From: Stenotrophomonas maltophilia | Lineage (GTDB): Bacteria > Pseudomonadota > Gammaproteobacteria > Xanthomonadales > Xanthomonadaceae | Length of the DNA stretch: 64,000 nt | Direction: 5' to 3' | Assembly (NCBI GenBank): GCA_900113425.1 | Contig: FOZF01000001.1 | Location: forward strand, 598,358-662,357 | Shown: positions 24,249-34,428 of the stretch, piece by piece | How positions within the stretch are numbered: position 1 is the stretch's first letter | Layout: each line of letters opens with the position of its first letter | Position numbers and translations under genes: made by a program | The notes under the pieces: generated by a model | The model's input: the letters and a program-made list of their open reading frames with translations, nothing else | The model's database searches: none | Told to the model about the DNA's origin: nothing

Positions 24249-24605
24249 ATGGACTACATCGTGACGACTACGCACCGCAGCGAATTCCCACACCCGATCA
24301 CCCTGCGCCGCGGCCAGGCGCTGGTGGTAGGCGAGCGTTATGAAGGCCCGGAGGGCTGGGAGGACTGGTTCCTGTGCCAGGCCGAGGGGCAGCAGCCTGG
24401 ATTCGTGCCGGCACCGGTGATCGGTCGCGATGCGCAGGGTGACGCGTTTGCCACCGCGGATTACTGCGCGCGGGAGCTGGATGTCGATCCCGGGCAGCTG
24501 CTGCGCGGGGTGCGCACGCTCAACGGCTGGGCATGGTGCGTGCCGGAAACCGGGGACGCCGGCTGGGTACCGTTGCAGAAGCTGCGGGTGGTCGCCCCAC
24601 AGTAG
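24249..24605 (+). CDS. SH3-like domain protein
   Basis: The 118-aa product has no signal peptide. It contains short beta-strand blocks typical of variant SH3 folds (ALVVGERYEGPEGWEDWFLC and GWAWCVPETGDAGWVPL), with Trp residues at the usual places. Similar small cytoplasmic SH3-like proteins are common hypothetical genes in proteobacteria; the ligand is unknown. It begins just after the SMAG pair and is convergent with serS, with a hairpin between. Confidence 0.7.
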   Translation: MDYIVTTTHRSEFPHPITLRRGQALVVGERYEGPEGWEDWFLCQAEGQQPGFVPAPVIGRDAQGDAFATADYCARELDVDPGQLLRGVRTLNGWAWCVPETGDAGWVPLQKLRVVAPQ

Positions 24606-24608
24606 AGC

Positions 24609-24628
24609 GGCCGGGCGTGAGCCCGGCC
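24609..24628. terminator. Bidirectional hairpin between convergent genes
   Basis: GGCCGGGC and GCCCGGCC pair around GTGA, 4 bp after the SH3-like gene stop and 17 bp from the serS stop. There is no T-run, so termination is probable only by position. Confidence 0.4.
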
Positions 24629-24644
24629 CAGTGTGCCGCCGATA

Positions 24645-25967
<1,323 letters not shown>

Positions 25968-26038
25968 TTATGCGGATTTCTGCCGCCCGGTTCATTCGGG
26001 CCGTGGCAGAATCGGGCTATTCCGTACTGGTCCGGTCC

Positions 26039-26677
26039 ATGTCTGCACCCCGCTCGTCGTCCGCCAAGTCGTTCACTGTCCATATTCCGCGCAACGCCCT
26101 GAAGATCGCCGGCATCGCTTTCGGCGTGGGGGTGCTGCTGTTCGTGGTGGTCTGGCTGACCGGCCGCGACAAGGAATTCTTCCGCGCCGACCCTGCGGCA
26201 CAGACGCCGCAGGAAACCGCCCAGGTGGAGCCTCTGCCGGAACCCCTGCCGGCGGCAGCCGGGTCCAGCGACATGCCCGACGCCAAGCCGGCGCCGGCAC
26301 CGGAAGACGCGCCGAAGCTGGTGGAAACCGCCCCGCCCCCGCCGCCCGCAACGACTGAACCGGCACCCGCCGCGCCCGGCACCGCGCCGGTCGCCGGTGG
26401 CGGCAGCCAGCCCATGCCGATCGCGGGCCAGTCGCCGCCGCCGGCCTATCCGGCCGCTGCACTGCGTGCGGGCGAAACCGGCAGTGTGGTGGTGCGGGTG
26501 GAGGTGGACGCTACGGGCTATCCGAACAACGTCACCGTCATCCAGCGCAGCGGCTCGCGTGACCTGGACCGCGCAGCGACCGACGCGGTGCGCCGCTGGC
26601 GCTTCACCCCGGCGCAGAGCAACGGGCAGGCGGTACCGGGCACCATTGAAGTGCCGTTCGACTTCAAGACGCAGTAA
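26039..26677 (+). CDS. TonB-type energy transducer
   Basis: The 212-aa product has a short basic N-terminus, one membrane span (about residues 22-42, IAGIAFGVGVLLFVVVWLTG), a Pro/Ala/Glu-rich periplasmic spacer and a C-terminal TonB domain (PPPAYPAAALRAGETGSVVVRVEVD onward, ending RRWRFTPAQ). Such proteins carry proton-motive energy from ExbBD to outer-membrane receptors. No exbBD is adjacent. A second, shorter TonB-like gene follows 119 bp later on the same strand. Confidence 0.85.
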   Translation: MSAPRSSSAKSFTVHIPRNALKIAGIAFGVGVLLFVVVWLTGRDKEFFRADPAAQTPQETAQVEPLPEPLPAAAGSSDMPDAKPAPAPEDAPKLVETAPPPPPATTEPAPAAPGTAPVAGGGSQPMPIAGQSPPPAYPAAALRAGETGSVVVRVEVDATGYPNNVTVIQRSGSRDLDRAATDAVRRWRFTPAQSNGQAVPGTIEVPFDFKTQ

Positions 26678-26796
26678 CTGAACGCATACCGGAAGGCAAA
26701 CTGAACCCTCCCGGTTGCGTTGACGCAACACTGACACTTTTCTTCGTGGCCTCGGGCAACACTCGGCACGTCGTCAACCGACGTAAGGAGTTTGCG

Positions 26797-27366
26797 ATGA
26801 CTGTCACCACCCATGAAGACCTTCATTCGCCGCAGATGCAGCAGGACGGCACGCCGCGCCGGGCCACGTCGCCCTGGCTGTGGGTTGCGCTGATCGTGGC
26901 GATGTTCGCGGCCGCGCTGCTCTGGCTGCGCTATTCCGGACCGGATGAGGTTGCGCCTGCGCCGGTCGGCGAGCGCATGCTGCCCGCCACCGGGCAGACA
27001 CCTGTTGCCGAAACGGCACCGCCTGCGGCGCGACAGGCCACGCCGGCCACCAGCGAGCGCAAGGCGGTGCCGGCGGTACGCAACCGCGAGGCGCGCCCGC
27101 TGGCCAGCAACAGCAAGCCGGACTATCCGGCGGCCGCGCTTCGTAACGGTGTGCAGGGCAGCGTGATCGCCAGCCTTGATGTCGATACCCGCGGCAACGT
27201 CACCAATGCTGCGATCGTGTCGCGCAGTGGCGAACGCAGCCGTGACCTGGATCGTGCGGTCCTGCGCACGGTGCAGAACTGGAAGTTCCAGCCGGCCGTG
27301 CAGGATGGCCGTGCTGTAGCCAGTGTGGTGCGGGTCCCGGTGGATTTCCGTACCGAGCAGCGTTGA
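26797..27366 (+). CDS. Second TonB-type protein
   Basis: The 189-aa product has one membrane span (about residues 26-45, PWLWVALIVAMFAAALLWL), a short spacer and a C-terminal TonB domain starting KPDYPAAALRNGVQGSV and ending QNWKFQPAVQDG. The domain is closely related to that of the upstream gene, so the two arose by duplication, while the spacers differ. TAAGGAG lies 6 nt before the ATG, which fixes the start. A terminator follows. Confidence 0.85.
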   Translation: MTVTTHEDLHSPQMQQDGTPRRATSPWLWVALIVAMFAAALLWLRYSGPDEVAPAPVGERMLPATGQTPVAETAPPAARQATPATSERKAVPAVRNREARPLASNSKPDYPAAALRNGVQGSVIASLDVDTRGNVTNAAIVSRSGERSRDLDRAVLRTVQNWKFQPAVQDGRAVASVVRVPVDFRTEQR

Positions 27367-27392
27367 TCGCGGACGAGGGGTTCGTGATGTTC

Positions 27393-27420
27393 GACGGAGG
27401 CTTCGGCCTCCGTCATTTTA
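27393..27420 (+). terminator. Rho-independent terminator after the second TonB-type gene
   Basis: GACGGAGGC and GCCTCCGTC form a 9-bp stem closed by a TTCG tetraloop and followed by ATTTTAT. Confidence 0.88.
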
Positions 27421-27441
27421 TCTGCGGGACGGGTGCGTGTT

Positions 27442-27503
27442 CGCCGGGCATGGCCCGGCGCTACCGATTCTGCGGGCCTCGCCGGGCATGGCCCGGCGCT
27501 ACC
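27442..27503. repeat. Two SMAG-type units in direct orientation
   Basis: Units at 27442-27465 and 27480-27503 are identical over 24 bp (CGCCGGGCATGGCCCGGCGC then TACC) and point the same way. The second contains the TAG stop codon of aroA in its GTAG head. Confidence 0.85.
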
Positions 27504-28815
27504 GATGATCTGCGAGGTTGAATCCGGCGCTGCGTGCCAGGCCGTCAAAATCGGGGAACGAGGTGGCCACGTTGGCGATGTCGTTGATCCGCACTTCGCC
27601 GTCGCTGATCTGGCCGGCAATGGCAAAGGCCATGGCGATGCGATGGTCGCCGTGGCTTTCGATGGTGCCGCTGCCCAGACGGGTGCCGCCATGCAGGGTG
27701 GCGCCATCTTCGGTTTCATCCACCTGCATGCCCAGCGCGCGCAGGCCGGTGGCCATCGCTGCCAGGCGATCGGATTCCTTCACCCGCAGCTCTGCCGCAC
27801 CGCTCACCACGGTCTGGCCTTCGGCGGCGGCGGCGGCGACGAACAGGGCCGGGAATTCATCGATCATGTCCGGCACCAGGGCTTCGGGAATGCGTGCGCC
27901 CTTCAGCGGCGCGTAGCGCACCACCAGGTCAGCGACCGGCTCACCGCCCTGCTCGGCCGGGTTTTCTTCGGTGATGTCCGCCCCCATCAGCCGCAGCGCA
28001 TGCAGCAGGCCGGTGCGACGCGGGTTCAGGCCAACCTGCTTCAGGCGCAGCTCGGAGCCGGGAATGATGCTGGCGGCCACCAGGAAGAACGCAGCCGAGG
28101 AAAAATCGGCCGGCACCACGATGTTGGTGGCACGCAGGCGCTGGCCACCACGCAGGCGGGCCTTGCCCGGCGAGAACTCGATCTGTACGCCAAAGGCGGA
28201 CAGCATGCGCTCGGTGTAGTCGCGGGTCGGGTGCGGTTCGACGACGCTGGTTTCGCCCTGTGCGTACAGGCCCGCCAGCAGCACGGCCGACTTGATCTGC
28301 GCGCTGGCCACCGGCGAGGTGAACGCGATGCCGTGCAGTGCCTGGCCACCATGCACGTGCAGCGGCGGCGTGCCATCGTCCTGGGTATCGATCTTCGCTC
28401 CCATCTGCGACAGCGGGCCGGTGACACGGCGCATCGGTCGGCCGGACAGCGATTCGTCGCCGATCAGGGTGCAGTCGAACGACTGCCCGGCCAGCAGGCC
28501 CGCCAGCAGGCGCATGCCTGTGCCGGCGTTGCCGCAGTCCAGCGCTGCGCTGGGCGCCTGCAGGCCATCGATGCCGACGCCATGGACGATGCGCTGCGAC
28601 GGGCTGGGGGTTTCGATGCGCACGCCCAGCTGGCTGAAGATGCGCGCGGTGGCACGGGTGTCTTCGCCTTCCAGGAAACCCTCGATGTGAGAGGTTCCGT
28701 CGGCCAGCGCGGCGAACATCACCGAGCGGTGCGACACCGACTTGTCGCCGGGAATGGTGAGGCTGCCCTGCAGCGGCTGGCCCTTGCGGGCGATCCAGTG
28801 TTGCGCGTTGCTCAT
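27499..28815 (-). CDS. aroA: 3-phosphoshikimate 1-carboxyvinyltransferase (EPSP synthase)
   Basis: The 438-aa product catalyses the sixth step of the shikimate pathway, joining shikimate-3-phosphate and phosphoenolpyruvate. It shows the N-terminal GDKSVSHRSVMFAALADG block, GNAGTGMRLLAGLLAG at the PEP site, and SAQIKSAVLLAGLYAQG. The GDKS and SAQIK motifs recall class II (glyphosate-tolerant type) enzymes, which is an inference only. It follows serC and pheA on the same strand, an aromatic and serine cluster common in gammaproteobacteria. Its TAG stop lies inside a SMAG element. Confidence 0.96.
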   Translation of the reverse strand: MSNAQHWIARKGQPLQGSLTIPGDKSVSHRSVMFAALADGTSHIEGFLEGEDTRATARIFSQLGVRIETPSPSQRIVHGVGIDGLQAPSAALDCGNAGTGMRLLAGLLAGQSFDCTLIGDESLSGRPMRRVTGPLSQMGAKIDTQDDGTPPLHVHGGQALHGIAFTSPVASAQIKSAVLLAGLYAQGETSVVEPHPTRDYTERMLSAFGVQIEFSPGKARLRGGQRLRATNIVVPADFSSAAFFLVAASIIPGSELRLKQVGLNPRRTGLLHALRLMGADITEENPAEQGGEPVADLVVRYAPLKGARIPEALVPDMIDEFPALFVAAAAAEGQTVVSGAAELRVKESDRLAAMATGLRALGMQVDETEDGATLHGGTRLGSGTIESHGDHRIAMAFAIAGQISDGEVRINDIANVATSFPDFDGLARSAGFNLADHR

Positions 28816-28890
28816 CGTTCGATCATTCCGTAGACGCCGGCAGGCCGGCGGTGCATCAAGGGGCGGTGGCCGCAGCCACCGCAGCAGGCA

Positions 28891-30087
28891 TCAGGGCACG
28901 GCCACCGGATAGGAGCCGAGGACCTTGATCTGCGCCGAGTGGGCTTCCAGTTCGGCCAGCGCGGCCTGCATCGGCGCATCGTCGATGTGGCCGGCCAGGT
29001 CGATGAAGAAGCCGTACTCCCACTTGCCGTGGTGCGAAGGCCGGGACTCGATGCGGTTCATGCTGATGCCGTGGCGCGCGAACGGACTGAGCACGTCGAA
29101 CAGTGCACCCGGCTTGTCATGGATGAAGACCAGCACCGAGGTGCGGTCATGGCCGGAGGTCGGGAAGATGTTGCGGCCCACCACCAGGAAACGGGTGGTG
29201 TTGTCGGCATCGTTCTGGATCGGCTTGGTCACCACCTTCTTCAGGCCGTACACGTGGCCGGCACTTTCGCCACCGATGGCCGCCGCATCGTCGGCGTTGC
29301 GCGCGCGGCGTGCGCCTTCGGCGTTGCTGGAGACCGGAATCTTCTCGGCCTTGGGCAGGTTGGCGCGCATCCACGCCGAGGTCTGCATGAACGACTGCGG
29401 GTGGCCGTAGACGCGTTCGATGTCCTCGATGCGGCCGCTGCGCGACATCAGGTACTGCTGCACGCGCAGTTCCACTTCGCCGCAGATCTTCAGATTGGAG
29501 GTCAGGAACATGTCCAGGGTGATCTGGATGGTGCCCTGCCCCGAGTTCTCCACCGGCACCACGCCGAAATCGGCGTTGCCCGCTTCCACTTCCTGGAAGA
29601 CTTCTTCGATGCTGGCCAATGGCAGGCCCAGCGCCGAGCGACCGAAATGCTTGAGCACGGCCTGCTGGCTGAAGGTGCCTTCCGGGCCGAGGTAGCCGAT
29701 CTTCAGCGGCTCCTGCTGGGCCAGGCAGGCCGACATGATCTCGCGATAGACGTGCACCAGCACTTCATCGCTGAGCGGGCCTTCGTTGCGGTCCACCACC
29801 ATGCGCAGCACCTGTGCTTCACGCTCGGGGCGGTAGTAATCGACGGCAGCGGCAAGCTTGCCCTTGGCCTTGCCGACCTGGTGGGCGAACTGCGCGCGCT
29901 CGGCGATCAGGCGCTGGATGTCACGGTCGATCTGGTCGATCTTCGAACGCACGTCGGCCAGCGCCAGCGGCGCCTGGGTGGGGGCCGGCGTCGATGCAGT
30001 CCTGGCCTTGGACGTGCCCTTGGACGCAGTGCTGTCCTTTGCCGGTGCGGCCTGCTTCGGCGCCTTCTTGCTGGATTTGCTTGCCAT
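28891..30087 (-). CDS. pheA: Bifunctional chorismate mutase / prephenate dehydratase
   Basis: The 398-aa product makes phenylpyruvate from chorismate for phenylalanine synthesis. An unusual Lys/Ala/Ser/Pro-rich extension (residues 1-40) precedes an AroQ mutase domain (about 42-120, VRSKIDQIDRDIQRLIAERAQ). The dehydratase domain follows (about 135-310, KIGYLGPEGTFSQQA). The C-terminal ACT domain (about 315-398) has ESRPSHHGKWEY for Phe feedback. ATG at 30087 is preferred to the GTG 24 bp upstream because AGGGA lies 6 nt before it. It lies between serC and aroA in one transcription direction. Confidence 0.95.
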   Translation of the reverse strand: MASKSSKKAPKQAAPAKDSTASKGTSKARTASTPAPTQAPLALADVRSKIDQIDRDIQRLIAERAQFAHQVGKAKGKLAAAVDYYRPEREAQVLRMVVDRNEGPLSDEVLVHVYREIMSACLAQQEPLKIGYLGPEGTFSQQAVLKHFGRSALGLPLASIEEVFQEVEAGNADFGVVPVENSGQGTIQITLDMFLTSNLKICGEVELRVQQYLMSRSGRIEDIERVYGHPQSFMQTSAWMRANLPKAEKIPVSSNAEGARRARNADDAAAIGGESAGHVYGLKKVVTKPIQNDADNTTRFLVVGRNIFPTSGHDRTSVLVFIHDKPGALFDVLSPFARHGISMNRIESRPSHHGKWEYGFFIDLAGHIDDAPMQAALAELEAHSAQIKVLGSYPVAVP

Positions 30088-30137
30088 CGGAATTCCCTGT
30101 TGCGTGGGCACGCACCCGACGGTGCGCCGTTCATTGC

Positions 30138-31223
30138 TCAGCCGTAGCGCTGCTGGAAGTCGGCCATGAAGGCGACCAGCGCCTCCGCACCCGCCAGCGG
30201 CATGGCGTTGTACAGCGAAGCACGGATGCCACCGACCACCTTGTGACCTTTCAGCGCCAGCAGGCCGGCGGCCTTGGCCTCGGCGACGAAACGCGCATCG
30301 AGATCGGCATTGGGCAGGAAGAACGGAATGTTCATCCGCGAGCGCGCCGCGTGCGCGACTTCATTGCGGTAGAAGCCGCCGGACGCATCGATGGCGCCGT
30401 ACACCAGCGCGGCCTTGGCCGCATTGCGCCGGGCGAACTCGACGACACCGCCTTCAGCCAGCATCCACTTGAACACCAGCCCGGCCAGGTACCAGTTCCA
30501 GGTGGGCGGGGTGTTGAGCATCGAGTCGCGCGCCACGTGCGAGCGGTAGTCGAAGATGTCCGCGCGCGGCTGGCCACTGCGCTCCAGCAGGTCGCGACGG
30601 ATGATCATCACCGCGATGCCGACCGGGCCCAGGTTCTTCTGTGCGCCCGCATAGATCACGCCGTAGCGGCGCACATCCATCGGTTCGCTGGCGATGGACG
30701 AGCTGAAATCGGCCACCAGCGGCACATCGCCGGTATCGGGCACGTCACGGAACTCGACGCCATGGATGGTCTCGTTGGCGGTGATGTGCACATAGGCCGC
30801 ATCGGACGAAAGCTGCCAGCCGCTGCGCGCGGGCAGCTCGCGGTATCCCCCGTCCTCGCTGCTGGCAGCGATGTTGACGTCCACATAGGGGCCGGCCTGC
30901 TTGACCGCCGTCCTGCCCCAGTGGCCGCTGACCACGTAGTCGGCACGCTGGCCCGGGCTGGCGAAATTCAGCGGGATCAACGCCTGCTGGGTGGTGGCGC
31001 CGCCGGACAGGAACAGCACGGCGTAGTCCTCGGGAATGTCGAGCAGGCGGCGCAGGTCCGCCTCGGCCTCGGCGGCGACGGACATGAACTCCGCACCGCG
31101 ATGGCTCATTTCCACGATCGAGGCGCCGGTACCGTGCCAGTCCAGCATTTCCGCCTGCGCCTGGCGCAGGACCGATTCCGGCAAGGTTGCAGGGCCGGCA
31201 CTGAAGTTGAACGCGCGCGTCAT
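30138..31223 (-). CDS. serC: Phosphoserine aminotransferase
   Basis: The 361-aa product matches the family length. It begins [19 protein letters not shown], the conserved N-terminus, and has the pyridoxal-phosphate lysine in [10 protein letters not shown]. It transaminates 3-phosphohydroxypyruvate to phosphoserine and also serves pyridoxal phosphate synthesis. It stands first in the serC-pheA-aroA group, 50 bp before pheA, and is preceded by the FHA gene on the same strand. Confidence 0.96.
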   Translation of the reverse strand: MTRAFNFSAGPATLPESVLRQAQAEMLDWHGTGASIVEMSHRGAEFMSVAAEAEADLRRLLDIPEDYAVLFLSGGATTQQALIPLNFASPGQRADYVVSGHWGRTAVKQAGPYVDVNIAASSEDGGYRELPARSGWQLSSDAAYVHITANETIHGVEFRDVPDTGDVPLVADFSSSIASEPMDVRRYGVIYAGAQKNLGPVGIAVMIIRRDLLERSGQPRADIFDYRSHVARDSMLNTPPTWNWYLAGLVFKWMLAEGGVVEFARRNAAKAALVYGAIDASGGFYRNEVAHAARSRMNIPFFLPNADLDARFVAEAKAAGLLALKGHKVVGGIRASLYNAMPLAGAEALVAFMADFQQRYG

Positions 31224-31386
31224 GTCACACCTGTGGGGCAAGATCCCTAGTATGCCGCAGTGCACCAGCCTTGCGGCCTTGCGCGGCAAGGGAAATTTGG
31301 TTTCATCGGAATCCATCGCCCGCAGCAATGCGCCGGCAGTTGCCGACCAGGGCCGGCGCCTGCCCGAAGCACGGGTGACGAACGGC

Positions 31387-32190
31387 TCAGCGCGCGCCGA
31401 ACCAGAGCAGCAGGCTGAGCAGCGCAGCCAGCAGCAGCGCGCTGACCAGCAGCCACGGCCAGCGGCGGACCCGGCGCGGGGGAAGCGGTTCGGCGGGCGC
31501 CCGTTCGGCCTCGCGGCTGGACTCGTCCTCGGCCGCCAGTGGCCGCCGGCGCGGATCGCGCGGCACTTCCAGCACGAAACGGTGCTGGCCATCGAAAACC
31601 ACCTGGTCGCCCGGCTGCAGCCAGCAGTGGCGCACGGCCACGCCGTTGACACAGGTGCCGTCGGCGCTGCCCAGGTCACGCAGCAGGACGCGATCACCGT
31701 GCACTTCCACGCGCGCGTGCTGTTCGGCGAACGCCGGATCGTCGATGGCGATGTCGGCCTCGGTGCCGCGGCCGATCACGCGGGCGCGCGACAGGGTGAA
31801 ACTGCGGCCATGGTGCAGGCCACCGACGCCCCGCAGCAGGCGCTGCTCGTCGCCGGCATCCTCGCCGTCCGGTGACGGTGCCTGCAGCAGGCTCTCGGCT
31901 TCGCCCCGCAGGACCATTTCCACGCCATCGACATACACCGCATCGCCGGCGCGCAGCAGCGCCATGCGCCGTACCGGGCGGCCGTTGACATGGATGCCGC
32001 GGATGCCGTTGCCGACCTGCAGCCAGAGGCCGCGATCATCCATGCAGAACTGCGCCAGCAGCAACGCGCCGTTGCCCGCCTCGCCCAGCCGCACGCTGCC
32101 GTTGGCATGGCGCACGATGCGCTGCACCCCGGGCCGCAGCGGCTGGTCGGGCTGTTGTTGTTGACTGAAGTGAACAAGCAGGTTCTGCAC
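31387..32190 (-). CDS. FHA-domain protein with C-terminal membrane anchor
   Basis: The 267-aa product carries an FHA domain at about residues 110-205 ([25 protein letters not shown] then [12 protein letters not shown]), the phosphothreonine-binding fold with Arg, Ser/Glu and Asn at the expected places. An N-terminal region ([17 protein letters not shown]) looks like a second, degenerate FHA unit. A basic stretch and one membrane span ([20 protein letters not shown]) end the protein, so the FHA part faces the cytoplasm. The start is a GTG chosen by protein character; it is uncertain. No kinase gene is adjacent. Confidence 0.8.
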   Translation of the reverse strand: MQNLLVHFSQQQQPDQPLRPGVQRIVRHANGSVRLGEAGNGALLLAQFCMDDRGLWLQVGNGIRGIHVNGRPVRRMALLRAGDAVYVDGVEMVLRGEAESLLQAPSPDGEDAGDEQRLLRGVGGLHHGRSFTLSRARVIGRGTEADIAIDDPAFAEQHARVEVHGDRVLLRDLGSADGTCVNGVAVRHCWLQPGDQVVFDGQHRFVLEVPRDPRRRPLAAEDESSREAERAPAEPLPPRRVRRWPWLLVSALLLAALLSLLLWFGAR

Positions 32191-32314
32191 GCGGCGCAGC
32201 CTAGCAGGTTGGCCGGCATCGAAGAAGAACCCCGGATGAGCGCTTGGCGCGGACGCGATCGATGCGCACAATGCTCGCCCTCTCTGATCACCCCGCCCTG
32301 CGCCAGGAGCCTGC

Positions 32315-32590
32315 ATGTCCACCATCGATGTCCGCCACGCCCACGCCCTGCCCGACGCACAGGCGCGCGAGGCAATCGAACAGGTTGCCGCCAAGCTGGC
32401 CGAGCGCTTTGGCCTGAAGTCCTCGTGGAGCGCCGATGTGCTGAATTTCTCCGGCAGCGGTGTGGACGGCGCGATCGAGCTGCAGCCGGGCGCCGTGCGG
32501 GTAACTGCCAAGCTCGGCTTCCTGCTGTCGGCGATGAAAGGCATGGTCGAAAGCGAAATCCAGCGCGTGCTGAAGGAAAAGCTGGGCTGA
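32315..32590 (+). CDS. Polyhydroxyalkanoic acid system family protein
   Basis: The 91-aa product has the features of the small PHA-granule-region family: an N-terminal amphipathic helix (ALPDAQAREAIEQVAAKLAERFG), the SWSADVLNFSGSGVDGAIEL block and a C-terminal helix. Such proteins are found near phasin genes, as here, where a phasin-family gene follows 80 bp later. Biochemical function is unknown. Confidence 0.8.
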   Translation: MSTIDVRHAHALPDAQAREAIEQVAAKLAERFGLKSSWSADVLNFSGSGVDGAIELQPGAVRVTAKLGFLLSAMKGMVESEIQRVLKEKLG

Positions 32591-32670
32591 ACCACGACAG
32601 CGGCCGTCACGGCCCTGCAACGGCGGCGCGCGCTACTCTCGGGGCAGGTCCAACTCCCACGGGAAGTGCG

Positions 32671-33162
32671 ATGAACCGCTACGAAAATGACGACCGCCGC
32701 GACGACGACGCCACCTTTGGTGAACAGGCCGGACGCTTCTCACGCAAGCTGAGCGATTCGGCCCAGCAGGTCTGGCTGGCCGGACTGGGTGCGCTGGGCC
32801 GGGCACAGGCCGAAGGCAGCCGTTTCTTCGACGGACTGGTGAAGGAAGGCGAAGCCTGGGAGGCCCGCCGCCGTGAACGCGCCGGCGAGCAGGGCCCGGG
32901 ATGGCGCGACAACGTCGAGTCCTCGCTGGATGAGGCGCGCGAGAAGGCGTCGGGCACCTGGAACAAGGTCGAAAAAGCCTTCGACGACCAGGTGCAGGGC
33001 GTGCTCAAGCGCCTGCATGTGCCCACCGCCGACGAGCTCACTGCGCTGGAGGCACGCCTGGACGCCCTGCATGCGCGCCTGGCCAAGCTCGAGACCCGGG
33101 CGGCCTCTGGCAGCGACGCGCCGGCGCCGGGCAGCCACCAGTCGCCGGGCAGCGTGCCCTGA
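32671..33162 (+). CDS. Phasin-family protein
   Basis: The 163-aa product is almost wholly helical. It contains DSAQQVWLAGLGALGRAQAEGSRFFDGLVKEGE, the hallmark of poly(hydroxyalkanoate) granule-associated phasins, followed by a charged coiled coil and a leucine/alanine heptad-like segment (ELTALEARLDALHARLAKLE). GGGAAG lies before the ATG. It probably forms a unit with the PHA-system gene upstream. No PHA synthase gene is in the window, so the granule role is by family only. Confidence 0.82.
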   Translation: MNRYENDDRRDDDATFGEQAGRFSRKLSDSAQQVWLAGLGALGRAQAEGSRFFDGLVKEGEAWEARRRERAGEQGPGWRDNVESSLDEAREKASGTWNKVEKAFDDQVQGVLKRLHVPTADELTALEARLDALHARLAKLETRAASGSDAPAPGSHQSPGSVP

Positions 33163-33208
33163 CGATTGATTGTTGCAATGCAATAAAATTTGCCTGACAA
33201 TCGCGAGC

Positions 33209-33275
33209 AACCCGCCAATCGCTTCGGCTGCCGTTTGTTCCCTCCCCTCACGGCTTCAGGATTGGCGGGTTTTTC
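33209..33275 (+). terminator. Long-loop terminator after phasin gene
   Basis: AACCCGCCAATC and GATTGGCGGGTT form a perfect 12-bp stem with a 39-nt loop, and a T-run follows. The long loop is unusual; the segment 33165-33275 could also be the 3' part of a small RNA. Confidence 0.7.
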
Positions 33276-33399
33276 GTGTCTGCGGAACGCCGATCTGAGC
33301 GTTCCATCACGCTTGCTGTGGGGAACGTCCTGACCCTGCCAGGCAGTGCGCGCTTTACACTGTCCGCTTCCGTTTTCGCCCCTTCCGCGCTCTCCCTGC

Positions 33400-34404
33400 A
33401 TGCTTCCCTGGATCCTGGCCCTGCTGTCGGCCCTGCTTACCTGTTCCCTGGCCGTTGTTCACCTGTGGTGGATCAAGCGGCGGCAGAAGGAGATGCAACT
33501 GGGCCTGCAGGCCTTGGCCGGCATGCACTGGCGGGAGTTCTCCGCGCTGGTCAAGCGGATGCTGCGCGAGCAGCGCGGCCTGCGCGAACTGGAGGTTCCT
33601 GCCGAGGATGCACGCGAACCCAGCAGCGATTTCCTGCTCAGCGATGGCCCCAATACCTGGCGGGTGTCCTGCAAGCATGGCCTGGCCTATCGCATCGGTA
33701 CCGCTGCGGTGAACGAACTGGGCGCGGCAGCGCGGCTGGCCGGGGCCAAGGGCGGGGTGCTGATCACCGAAGGTCGGATCCAGCGCGATGGCCGCAGTGC
33801 CGCCGAGCTGCAGGCCGTGGAGGTGCTGGACGGCCCGCGCCTGTGGCCATTGCTGCAGCCCTATCTGCCGGCCGACATCGATGCGCGCGTGCGCGCCACA
33901 GCGCGCCATGAGGCCCTGCGTCGCATTGCCATTGCCGCGTTGGCGTCGGTAACCGTCGGCCTGCTGGTCGGCCTCGGCCTGCAGGGCCTGCATCTGGCGT
34001 CACCGGCACCGCAGGCGGTTACCGCCCCGGCCTCCGCCGACATCGCCGCCGCTGCGCCTGCCACTGTCACCCCGGCGGCCGCACCGGCAGCCGCGGCGCC
34101 TGCTGCGGCCGTTTCCACCCCGGCAGACGATGGCCACAGCGATCCCAACCCGGATATGGCGACCCTTGACCGCTACCAGGCGGATCTGGCCCGGGCGCTG
34201 GCTGGCCAGCCCGGCATTGCCAGCGGCGTCTGGCTGACCCGGCAGACCCTGGCGATCAACCGCACCGGCGAACTTGACGACGTATGGCCGCGCGTCTGCA
34301 CGCAGGTCCTGCGCTACCCCGCCCTGCGCACGGTGCGCGTGCAGCTCAATGCCCGCCCCGGCGTGGATGAGCCGGTGCGCTGGCGGCAGTGCGCGACGTA
34401 TTGA
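33400..34404 (+). CDS. Membrane-tethered Mrr-like restriction endonuclease domain protein
   Basis: The 334-aa product has an N-terminal membrane span (residues 1-23). A nuclease-like domain follows (about 40-155, GMHWREFSALVKRMLREQ, then SSDFLLSDGPNTWRVSCKHG, where Asp and the SCK lysine match the D...(Q/S)xK core of Mrr-type endonucleases). A second membrane span lies near residues 185-207, before an Ala/Pro-rich spacer and a C-terminal periplasmic-looking region. This layout recurs in proteobacteria under the label restriction endonuclease; whether it cuts DNA is unknown. No methyltransferase is near. Confidence 0.65.
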   Translation: MLPWILALLSALLTCSLAVVHLWWIKRRQKEMQLGLQALAGMHWREFSALVKRMLREQRGLRELEVPAEDAREPSSDFLLSDGPNTWRVSCKHGLAYRIGTAAVNELGAAARLAGAKGGVLITEGRIQRDGRSAAELQAVEVLDGPRLWPLLQPYLPADIDARVRATARHEALRRIAIAALASVTVGLLVGLGLQGLHLASPAPQAVTAPASADIAAAAPATVTPAAAPAAAAPAAAVSTPADDGHSDPNPDMATLDRYQADLARALAGQPGIASGVWLTRQTLAINRTGELDDVWPRVCTQVLRYPALRTVRVQLNARPGVDEPVRWRQCATY

Positions 34405-34428
34405 TCTGAACGCGCGGAGGCGTGCGCG

